From: Saturnia japonica
Lineage: Eukaryota; Arthropoda; Insecta; Lepidoptera; Saturniidae
DNA: 64,000 nucleotides
Assembly (NCBI GenBank): GCA_033032175.1
Contig: CM065328.1
Span: forward strand, 12,090,690 to 12,154,689
Direction: 5' to 3'
Position numbers and translations under genes: made by a program. The notes below the pieces were generated by a model that was not told where the DNA came from, searched no databases, and worked only from the letters and a program-made list of their open reading frames with translations. Shown piece after piece: positions 1 through 12,100 of the stretch; the first letter of the stretch is position 1, and each line of letters begins with the position of its first letter.

Positions 1-84
1 ACAAATCTCTTCACGTTTTTAAGCTGTTGTTTCTACAATACAACCAGACACTTGAATTTTATTAACTTGTATGGATATACTAAC

Positions 85-193
85 ATCCTGTTTCTCAGCG
101 TTGGACATAGAGGTGTAGAGGGAGACTAGATCTCCATCCAGCATTCCACGCGCGGGCCCACCGCCTATCGGCCTGCGAGCTGACTTATACGTC
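85..193 (-). CDS. CPSF1: CPSF1 exon 28 (residues 1394-1430)
   Basis: Acceptor CTTACAG and donor GTTAGT. Encodes [20 protein letters not shown] then D, matching human [21 protein letters not shown]. The family continues with a short helix after this point, so the terminal coding exon must lie to the left of base 1. Confidence 0.92.
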
Positions 194-3100
194 CTGTAAG
201 AAACCAAAAACAATGCAAACAGCATAAGCAAGAAACCCAACATACGACATAATTATATGGACAAAGTTACAAATGTTACAGAGACAACGTTTTGGAACAC
301 ATGTATAGTGACTAAGTATCTAAGTCATTTATCTATATTCTCTTGATTTTATCTACATTTAAACTTATTTACACTACTTATTTTTAGCATTTTTAGCAAG
401 TCAGAGCAACCTTTAATAACCAGGCAACACTTACATTCTAATTTAGGCATGTTTATGTATTTTTAATTTTAGTGAAGTGTATAGTGTTGGTAACTTATTT
501 AAAATAAAATATATCATCAAAATTACTAATTTAGTACCGTTGTGATTTGAAACGATACGAAATGAAAAAGCGATACTAAAAAGGCAATTTTTAACAGAAA
601 AGAAAAGCGACTTCAATGTTTTCGAAGAGTTCCCTGGTGTATCTTCGAAGATGAAGGTTCAATGCCGATTAACTTAAATAGGACCACTTTTGAGGTATCC
701 CCTTTCCAACGCAAAAACAAATCATCCAAATCGGTTCATAAACAAAGAAGTTATGGTTAAACATTCACAAAAAAAAAAACATTCGAATTGATAACCTCTG
801 TCTTTTTATGAAATGGTTAAAAAGAGACAAAACATATACATCTATTGTATTTAGCCTGCAAGAGAATGCATTAAACACAATTAATGCAAGTCTTGATTTT
901 CAAAATGATCGACGTCGAATTGGCCTAACGATGTGAGACGACCATACCTGTACTTAGTACTACGAATGGTCGATAAGTCGAGTCTCGCAGGTTTAGAATT
1001 TTTTTAAAGATATTTTAAAGAAGATATCTTTATTTTCAAAAAGTATCACTACTATACCATTTCAATTTCTTTATTTTCTCGATGACAGCTCCTGTGAAAA
1101 CTTGAACGAACGTCTTTTTTACATTATTTTATAAAAATATGACGTTTACACACGTACAAACTTATACCAGAGTGGGAGAAACTGATAGGGATGGAGCTAT
1201 ATCGATAAACGTAACACGATAACAGACCCGATATTTTTTTACAAAATGTAAGAAACTAAACTACTGCCGGATACTTTTGTACAAATTTTTGAACTATTAT
1301 TATATTTCATTACAAGATGTTACACGTATTAATTCTTGATTGATAATGTCAACTTCTTCAAAATTTTCGAAGCTGTTGTAAAATAAGTAGGTATAGGTAG
1401 GTACTCGGCAATGAAACGAAATAATTATAACGACAGGTAATCTTTATTTATTTATTTTAATCAAAATCTGTTTGTTCAATTTATAACAAATATATGCGAT
1501 CGATATCATTACTTATTTGGTGACTACAACTAACAAATTAGAACTGTCATCGAGAAAATAAAGAAATGGAAATATGTAGTTTTCTGCGTGTGAACTCAAA
1601 CAATTTTTTTTTTATATCCACCTGGCTAGCTACTACCTTCAAATAAAATACCGGTCAGTAAAAAAAATTTAAGAACTACTTAATGAGGGGGATTATTCTT
1701 ACTTCTTCTTCCTAACTTGGCAACTGGTCCTCTTTATTGAAGACCATTTTACTGCCATTATCAAATGAATATAGAATGTCTTGTCTTAGAACGATTTCAT
1801 TATCCCAAGATGGTGGCTCCAACGTTAGAACTTTTTAGGGAATTTTTGTGGCACCTCAAAGCGCATGCTTCCAATTTATATTTATAACCCACTTCACTTA
1901 TGCACAATAACCAAACTATAACACGCAAAACGCCATCAATATTACATAATAAAGAGTCAAAACCTAAGTTGATAAATTAAAACCGCAACATGTCACTTCA
2001 AGATTCCACCAAAAACTCCCATGGTGGTGATTGTAAGGGGGGAACATAGAAATTTACGCTGTACGACCCTAAGGAGAGGAGCAGGAACCATCAACGTCAA
2101 TCAATCTGACAAGATTTAGGCAAGAACGGGTGCAATTTAACAAGGGTGCAACATTAGGGTGCACAGCTAATATAGATCGTGCCTTCCACAAAGACGCATC
2201 CCACCCTTTTTCCAAATCGCTTACAATACTAGTGTTTTGGTGCGGAGGGGAGGTACGGACGCAAAATTGTGCGTCGCTATTGGTTCAATTATATGGCCGT
2301 GGCCCCTCGCACCAAAAATCGGCTTCAATAGACCTATCATGTAAATAATCGATTTAATGGAATACGTCTTCGTGGATGGCACTACCTATAACCTTATAAA
2401 CAAAAAATACACTAACCTAAAAGCTCTAGGGTTCAATCCGGCTATGTGACAGCAGTAGTTGTTCATCACATTCTGCAACATCAGCAGACGCCGGTACATC
2501 TTCTCGGAGACCGGGAGGATGTAGCCGACGCCTCCGTCGAGGGTGGCTGGTGGAAAACCAATCCTGTTTATATCTTGTGTGTGTATACTCATTTGCAATT
2601 CCTACTTGATGTCCTACTTTTGAAGACCGAATCGAAACCAGCTATGTGGTACTTATACGATATGTAACAAAAACTAAATCCAATCCGAAAAGGGCATATA
2701 GGTATCCCAACGACATTACTTAAGGGTTTTCCTTAGAAGATAGACATATAGTCTCGCTGACTTTTTTGTGGGTATTTTTAATGCCCACAATTATGTGGTA
2801 CATTGATTTGATATATCTCTTATGGTTTACTCGGTGTAAGCCATTTAACCGCCCGAATTGATTCACCATAACCATTTTTTTTATATTTGCCCGGAACCCT
2901 AATTCTCTTTCTAAAGTACTCATAGCATCAGCAATCTAACAGTGAAAGTCGAATTCGAAACAAAATGTCAGAAATTTTAAAAATGGGTTTTTTGTTATAC
3001 GTACCGTATATACTTTCATATGCATTTAGTAAAAAGCCTTTCTTTTGATATTACAAACAGACACTTCAATTTTTATTAATTGTATAGATCTACATAATTA

Positions 3101-6100
3101 TGTAGCTGCAATACCAAAGTTTAGTATACCCCGAGTTAACATCAGTTTTTTGAATTGCCTCCTACTACAGGATGCTTTCGTGTTTATGAACACTCACTGT
3201 AAATGGTGGCATGCCTCCGGTGGTTGGTGGTGGGTAGCTGCCTCGCGTTGATACGGAACATCGCATTCACCTGCTGCCCGAGGTGGTAGTCGCTCTTCCT
3301 TATCAGCCGTTGACCTTGACGACACAAGACAATTTTTAATAAAAAAAAGAAAACCAACAGGGTTTCAGGATTTCCCTGGTGTATCTTCGAAGTCAAAATG
3401 TCCAAAAAATGTCTCCATACGTCTCCGTACGAAAATTGCGAAACATCAATTAGGACTCTAAATAAAGATATTATGTTTGATCGCGAGTTCGTACGAACGT
3501 TGCGAAACATCAATTAATATTCTAAATAAAGATAAGTGTGTTTGATCGCAAGTTCGTACGAACATTGCGAAATATCAATTATGACTAAATAAAGATAAGT
3601 ATGTTTGATCGCGAGTTCGTACGAACGTTGCGAAACATCAATTGGGACTCTCAATAAAGATATTATGTTTGATCGCGAGTTCGTACGAACATTGCGAAAC
3701 ATCAATTAATATTCTAAATAAAGATAAGTGTGTTTGATCGCGAGTTCGTACGAACATTGCGAAATATCAATTATGACTAAATAAAGATAAGTATGTTTGA
3801 TCGCGAGTTCGTACGAACGTTGCGAAACATCAATTAGGACTCTCAATAAAGATATTATGTTTGATCGCGAGTTCGTACGAACATTGCGAAACATCAATTA
3901 ATATTCTAAATAAAGATAAGTGTGTTTGATCGCGAGTTCGTACGAACATTGCGAAATATCAATTATGACTAAATAAAGATAAGTATGTTTGATCGCGAGT
4001 TCGTACGAACGTTGCGAAACATCAATTAGGACTCTCAATAAAGATATTATGTTTGATCGCGAGTTCGTACGAACATTGCGAAACATCAATTAATATTCTA
4101 AATAAAGATAAGTGTGTTTGATCGCGAGTTCGTACGAACATTGCATAAATATCAATTATGACTAAATAAAGATAAGTATGTTTGATCGCGAGTTCGTACG
4201 AACGTTGCGAAACATCAATTAGGACTCTCAATAAAGATATTATGTTTGATCGCGAGTACGAACATTGCGAAATATCAATTAATACTCTAAATAAACATAA
4301 GTATGTTTGATCGCGAGTTCTTACGAACATTGCGAAATATCAATTAATACTCTAAATAAACATAAGTTATGTTTGATCGCGAGTTCGTACGAACATTGCG
4401 AAATATCAATTAATACTCTAAATAAACATAAGTATGTTTGATCGCGAGTTCTTACGAACATTGCGAAATATCAATTAATACTCTAAATAAATATAAGTGT
4501 GTTTGACCGCGAGTTCGTAGGAACATTGGGAAATAACAATTATGACTAAATAAAGATAAGTATGTTTGATCGCGAGTTCTTACGAACGTTGCGAAACATC
4601 AATTCGGACTCTCAATAAAGATAAGTGTGTTTGATCGCGAGTTCGTACGAACATTGCGAAATATCAATTATGACTAAATAAAGATAAGTATGTTTGATCG
4701 CGAGTTCGTACCAATATTGAGAAATATAAATTAAGACTCTCAATAAAAATATTATGTTTGATCGCGAGTTCTTACGAACATTGCGAAATATCAATTAATA
4801 TTCTAAATAAAGATAAGTGTGTTTGATCGCGAGTTCGTAGGAACATTGCGAAATATCAATTATGACTAAATAAAGATAAGTATGTTTGATCGCGAGTTCG
4901 TACGAACGTTGCGAAACATCAATTAGGACTCTCAATAAAGATAAGTGTGTTTGATCGCAAGTTCGTACGAACATTGCGAAATATCAATTATGACTAAATA
5001 AAGATAAGTATGTTTGATCGCGAGGTCGTACCAACATTGCGAAACATCAATTAGGACTCTCAATAAAGATATTATGTTTGATCGCGAGTTCGTACGAACA
5101 TTGCGAAACAACAATTAATATTCTAAATAAAGATAAGTGTGTTTGATCGCGAGTTCGTACGAACATTGCGAAACATCAATTAATATTCTAAATAAAGATA
5201 AGTGTGTTTGATCGCGAGTTCGTACGAACATTGCGAAATATCAATTATGACTAAATAAAGATAAGTATGTTTGATCGCGAGTTCGTACGAACATTGAGAA
5301 ATATAAATTAGGACTCTCAATAAAGATATTATGTTTGATCGCGAGTTCGTACGAACATTGCGAAACATCAATTAATATTCTAAATAAAGATAAGTGTGTT
5401 TGATCGCGAGTTCTTACGAACATTGCGAAATATCAATTAATACTCTAAATAAACATAAGTTATGTTTGATCGCGAGTTCGTACGAACGTTGCGAAATATC
5501 AATTAATACTCTAAATAAAGATAAGTGTGTTTGAACGCGAGTTCGTACGAACGTTGCGAAATATCAATTAATACTCTAAATAAAGATAAGTGTGTTTGAA
5601 CGCGAGTTCGTACGAATATTGCGAAATATCAATTAATACTCTAAATAAAGATAAGTTTGTTTGATCGCGAGTTCGTAGGAACATTGCGAAATATCAATTA
5701 ATACTCTAAATAAACATAAGTATGTTTGATCGCGAGTTCGTACCAACATTGCGAAACATCAATTAGGACTCTCAATAAAGATATTATGTTTGATCGCGAG
5801 TTCGTACGAACATTGCGAAACATCAATTAATATTCTAAATAAAGATAAGTGTGTTTGATCGCGAGTTCGTACGAACATTGAGAAATATAAATTAGGACTC
5901 TCAATAAAGATATTATGTTTGATCGCGAGTTCGTACGAACATTGCGAAACATCAATTAATATTCTAAATAAAGATAAGTGTGTTTGATCGCGAGTTCGTA
6001 CGAACATTGCGAAATATCAATTATGACTAAATAAAGATAAGTATGTTTGATCGCGAGTTCGTACTAACATTGCGAAACATCAATTAAGACTCTCAATAAA

Positions 6101-9100
6101 GATATGTTTGATCGCGAGTTCGTACGAACATTGCGAAACATCAATTAATATTCTAAATAAAGATAAGTATGTTTGATCGCGAGTTCGTACGAACATTGCG
6201 AAATATCAATTATGACTAAATAAAGACAAGTATGTTTGATCGTGAGGTCGTACAAACATTGCGAAACATAAATTAGGACTCTCAATAAAGATATTATGTT
6301 TGATCGCGAGTTCGTACGAACATTGCGAAACATCAATTAATATTCTAAATAAAGATAAGTGTGTTTGATCGCGAGTTCGTACGAACATTGAGAAATATAA
6401 ATTAGGACTCTCAATAAAGATATTATGTTTGATCGCGAGTTCGTACGAACGTTGCGAAACATCAATTAGGACTCTCAATAAAGATATTATGTTTGATCGC
6501 GAGTTCTTACGAACATTGCGAAATATCAATTAATATTCTAAATAAAGATAACTGTGTTTGATCGCGAGTTCGTACGAACATTGCGAAATATCAATTATGA
6601 CTAAATAAAGATAAGTATGTTTGATCGCGAGTTCGTACTAACATTGCGAAACATCAATTAGGACTCTCAATAAAGATATTATGTTTGATCGCGAGTTCGT
6701 ACGAACATTGCGAAACATCAATTAATATTCTAAATAAAGATAAGTGTGTTTGATCGCGAGTTCGTACGAACATTGCGAAATATCAATTATGACTAAATAA
6801 AGATAAGTATGTTTGATCGCGAGTTCGTACCAACATTGCGAAACATCAATTAGGACTCTCAATAAAGATATTATGTTTGATCGCGAGTTCGTACGAACAT
6901 TGAGAAATATAAATTAGGACTCTCAATAAAGATATTATGTTTGATCGCGAGTTCGTACGAACATTGCGAAACATCAATTAGGACTCTCAATAAAGATAAG
7001 TGTGTTTGATCGCGAGTTCGTACGAACATTGCGAAATATCAATTATGACTAAATAAAGATAAGTATGTTTGATCGCGAGTTCGTACCAATATTGAGAAAT
7101 ATAAATTAGGACTCTCAATAAAGATATTATGTTTGCTCGCGAGTTCTTACGAACATTGCGAAATATCAATTAATATTCTAAATAAAGATAAGTGTGTTTG
7201 ATCGCGAGTTCGTAGGAACATTGCGAAATATCAATTATGACTAAATAAAGATAAGTATGTTTGATCGCGAGTTCTTACGAACGTTGCGAAACATCAATTA
7301 GGACTCTCAATAAAGATAAGTGTGTTTGATAATTAATACTCTAAATAAACATAAGTATGTTTGATCGCGAGTTCTTACGAACATTGCGAAATATCAATTA
7401 ATATTCTAAATAAAGATAAGTGTGTTTGATCGCGAGTTCGTAGGAACATTGCGAAATATCAATTATGACTAAATAAAGATAAGTATGTTTGATCGCGAGT
7501 TCTTACGAACGTTGCGAAACATCAATTAGGACTCTCAATAAAGATAAGTGTGTTTGATCGCGAGTTCGTACGAACATTGCGAAATATCAATTATGACTAA
7601 ATAAAGATAAGTATGTTTGATCGCGAGTTCGTACCAATATTGAGAAATATAAATTAGGACTCTCAATAAAGATATTATGTTTGCTCGCGAGTTCTTACGA
7701 ACATTGCGAAATATCAATTAATATTCTAAATAAAGATAAGTGTGTTTGATCGCGAGTTCGTAGGAACATTGCGAAATATCAATTATGACTAAATAAAGAT
7801 AAGTATGTTTGATCGCGAGTTCGTACGAACGTTGCGAAACATCAATTAGGACTCTCAATAAAGATAAGTGTGTTTGATCGCGAGTTCGTACGAACATTGC
7901 GAAATATCAATTATGACTAAATAAAGATAAGTATGTTTGATCGCGAGTTCGTACCAATATTGAGAAATATAAATTAGGACTCTCAATAAAGATATTATGT
8001 TTGCTCGCGAGTTCTTACGAACATTGCGAAATATCAATTAATATTCTAAATAAAGATAAGTGTGTTTGATCGCGAGTTCGTAGGAACATTGCGAAATATC
8101 AATTATGACTAAATAAAGATAAGTGTGTTTGATCGCGAGTTCGTACGAACATTGCGAAATATCAATTATGACTAAATAAAGATAAGTATGTTTGATCGCG
8201 AGTTCATACCAATATTGAGAAATATAAATTAGGACTCTCAATAAAGATATTATGTTTGCTCGCGAGTTCTTACGAACATTGCGAAATATCAATTAATATT
8301 CTAAATAAAGATAAGTGTGTTTGATCGCGAGTTCGTAGGAACATTGCGAAATATCAATTATGACTAAATAAAGATAAGTATGTTTGATCGCGAGTTCGTA
8401 CGAACGTTTCGAAACATCAATTAGGACTCTCAATAAAGATAAGTGTGTTTGATCGCGAGTTCTTACGAACATTGCGAAATATCAATTAATACTCTAAATA
8501 AACATAAGTTATGTTTGATCGCGAGTTCGTACGAACGTTGCGAAATATCAATTAATACTCTAAATAAACATAAGTATGTTTGATCGCGAGTTCTTACGAA
8601 CATTGCGAAATATCAATTAATACTCTAAATAAAGATAAGTGTGTTTGACCGCGAGTTCGTACGAACATTGCGAAATATCAATTAATACTCTAAATAAACA
8701 TAAGTATGTTTGATCGCGAGTTCTTACGAACATGGCGAAATATCAATTAATACTCTAAATAAAGATAAGTGTGTTTGACCGCGAGTTCGTAGGAACATTG
8801 CGAAATATCAATTAATACTCTAAATAAACATAAGTATGTTTGATCGCGAGTTCGTACGAATATTGCGAAATATCAATTAATACTCTAAATAAAGATAAGT
8901 TTGTTTGATCGCGAGTTCGTAGGAACATTGCGAAATATCAATTAATACTCTAAATAAACATAAGTATGTTTGATCGCGAGTTCGTACGAACATTGCGAAA
9001 CATCAATTAGGACTCTCAATAAAGATATTATGTTTGATCGCGAGTACGAACATTGCGAAATATCAATTAATACTCTAAATAAACATAAGTATGTTTGATC

Positions 9101-12100
9101 GCGAGTTCTTACGAACATGTCGAAATATCAATTAATATTCTAAATAAAGATAAGTGTGTTTGATCGCGAGTTCGTAGGAACATTGCGAAATATCAATTAT
9201 GACTAAATAAAGATAAGTATGTTTGACCGCGAGTTCTTACGAACGTTGCGAAACATCAATTAGGACTCTCAATAAAGATAAGTGTGTTTGATCGCGAGTT
9301 CGTAGGAACATTGCGAAATATCAATTATGACTAAATAAAGATAAGTATGTTTGATCGCGAGTTCGTACGAACGTTGCGAAACATCAATTAGGACTCTCAA
9401 TAAAGATAAGTGTGTTTGATCGCGAGTTCGTACGAACATTGCGAAATATCAATTATGACTAAATAAAGATAAGTATGTTTGATCGCGAGGTCGTACCAAC
9501 ATTGCGAAACATCAATTAGGACTCTCAATAAAGATATTATGTTTGATCGCGAGTTCGTACGAACATTGAGAAATATAAATTAGGACTCTCAATAAAGATA
9601 AGTGTGTTTGATCGCGAGTTCGTACGAACATTGCATAAATATCAATTATGACTAAATAAAGATAAGTTTGTTTGATCGCGAGTTCGTAGGAACATTGCGA
9701 AATATCAATTATGACTAAATAAAGATAAGTATGTTTGATCGCGAGTTCTTACGAACGTTGCGAAACATCAATTAGGACTCTCAATAAAGATAAGTGTGTT
9801 TGATCGCGAGTTCGTACGAACATTGCGAAATATCAATTATGACTAAATAAAGATAAGTATGTTTGATCGCGAGTTCGTACCAACATTGAGAAATATAAAT
9901 TAGGACTCTCAATAAAGATATTATGTTTGATCGCGAGTTCTTACGAACATTGCGAAATATCAATTAATATTCTAAATAAAGATAAGTGTGTTTGATCGCG
10001 AGTTCGTAGGAACATTGCGAAATATCAATTATGACTAAATAAAGATAAGTATGTTTGATCGCGAGTTCGTACGAACGTTGCGAAACATCAATTAGGACTC
10101 TCAATAAAGATAAGTGTGTTTGATCGCGAGTTCGTACGAACATTGCGAAATATCAATTATGACTAAATAAAGATAAGTATGTTTGATCGCGAGTTCGTAC
10201 CAACATTGCGAAACATCAATTAGGACTCTCAATAAAGATATTATGTTTGATCGCGAGTTCGTACGAACATTGCGAAACATCAATTAATATTCTAAATAAA
10301 GATAAGTGTATTTGATCGCGAGTTCGTACGAACATTGAGAAATATAAATTAGGACTCTCAATAAAGATATTATGTTTGATCGCGAGTTCGTACGAACATT
10401 GAGAAATATAAATTAGGACTCTCAATAAAGATATTATGTTTGCTCGCGAGTTCTTACGAACATTGCGAAATATCAATTATGACTAAATAAAGATAAGTGT
10501 GTTTGATCGCGAGTTCGTAGGAACATTGCGAAATATCAATTATGACTAAATAAAGATAAGTATGTTTGATCGCGAGTTCGTACGAACGTTGCGAAACATC
10601 AATTAGGACTCTCAATAAAGATAAGTGTGTTTGATCGCGAGTTCGTACGAACATTGCGAAATATCAATTATGACTAAATAAAGATAAGTATGTTTGATCG
10701 CGAGGTCGTACCAACATTGCGAAACATCAATTAGGACTCTCAATAAAGATATTATGTTTGATCGCGAGTTCGTACGAACATTGAGAAATATAAATTAGGA
10801 CTCTCAATAAAGATAAGTGTGTTTGATCGCGAGTTCGTACGAACATTGCATAAATATCAATTATGACTAAATAAAGATAAGTATGTTTGATCGCGAGTTC
10901 GTACCAACATTGCGAAACATCAATTAGGACTCTCAATAAAGATATTATGTTTGATCGCGAGTTCGTACGAACATTGCGAAACATCAATTAATATTCTAAA
11001 TAAAGATAAGTGTGTTTGATCGCGAGTTCGTACGAACATTGCGAAATATCAATTATGACTAAATAAAGATAAGTATGTTTGATCGCGAGTTCGTACCAAC
11101 ATTGCGAAACATCAATTAGGACTCTCAATAAAGATATTATGTTTGATCGCTAGTTCGTACGAACATTGAGAAATATAAATTAAGACTCTAAATAAAGATA
11201 AGTATGATTGATCGCGAGTTCGTACGAATATTGCGAAACATCAATTAAGACTCTTAATTAAGATAAGTATGTTTGATCGCGAGTTTGTACGAACATTGGG
11301 TTTCGATCATTGTTTGTTCGTGTGAGCGATGTCCAATTAGAACACCGCCTTATAGTTGCTAGGCGACAGATATGAAATTTGATCGTGAAGTGCCCCCATA
11401 AAGGTTAATAATCAACTCTTTGTATGGTGCATAACATATGGTAACTACTCATGTAACATTTTCAAGTACATATGGAATACTGTACCTCCGTAACTCTCCC
11501 TCGCATGAGGTTGGTACATGAAAAGAGCGAAGTTGCCCTCCACTTCGCTCACGAGGAAACCGAGGTTCGCGTTGTCCACCATGAACTCCATCTCGTATAT
11601 CTGTCAATGTATATTTTATAACTGTTATCTCAGCAAGGAGATAATTGGTTGACTGACTGTATGGCCAACTGCCATTGTACTGTACTGACTGATGTTTGTG
11701 TACACATATGTATATGATTTCAAATTGAAAGATACCCAAGGTATGTTGCGTAGAAAAACGTAACGCTTTCATAAATTTCACTCATAAAATTTCCATACCG
11801 GATTCCTTATATGAAAATCGATTCTTGAGGAGTAAACTCCAAAAGGTAATTTAATACACTGTTTCACTGAGTATGTCAATGTTTAAGATGAAAATCTGTC
11901 ACGATGTCTGTCTGTTCCAGCAGCTGCACTTGAGAACCAGTCTTCCACTAGGCTTAGAGTGCTACCATATTGGACCTCATCGTCACTCAAGATTAGGTAA
12001 GATTGTGGCCACAACGCTAAGCCTGTAACGATAAAAAGAAAAAGAGAGTCACTATGTCGGGATTAGGGGTGTCCAATTACATCTTCGGCGCTGACACGCC

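Larger units (their letters stand above)
3411..11298. repeat. Satellite array, about 120-125 monomers of 63-65 bp, in CPSF1 intron 25
   Basis: Three main monomer classes differ in the segment after CAATTA: one with GGACTCTCAATAAAGATAT (64 bp), one with ATATTCTAAATAAAGATAAG (65 bp) and one with TGACTAAATAAAGATAAG (63 bp). Variants with AACATAAG, TTCTTACGAA or TTCGTAGGAA also occur. Nearly every monomer contains TTTGATCGCGAG and GTTCGTACGAAC, a perfect 12-bp palindrome. The first and last monomers are the most degenerate, as expected if unequal exchange homogenises the centre. The array occupies nearly all of the 8171-bp intron. The short repetitive open frames across it are by-products of the period and not genes. 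Confidence 0.97.

Noticed and set aside
2547..2573. Alternative acceptor for CPSF1 exon 27 (ACACACAAG), adding nine codons
   Set aside because: It keeps frame, but the added residues have no counterpart in CPSF160, while TTTTCCACCAG gives a direct match and a better pyrimidine tract. It could be a minor isoform.
3184..10987. Many 60-110 codon minus-strand frames with repeated peptides such as [16 protein letters not shown]
   Set aside because: They are translations of the satellite. Their length follows the 192-bp superunit, they overlap each other in different frames, and no initiation or splice context supports them.
3411..11298. Resemblance of the array to a CRISPR (regular repeats of about 63-65 bp)
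   Set aside because: There are no unique spacers: the whole unit repeats, and the setting is a eukaryotic intron.
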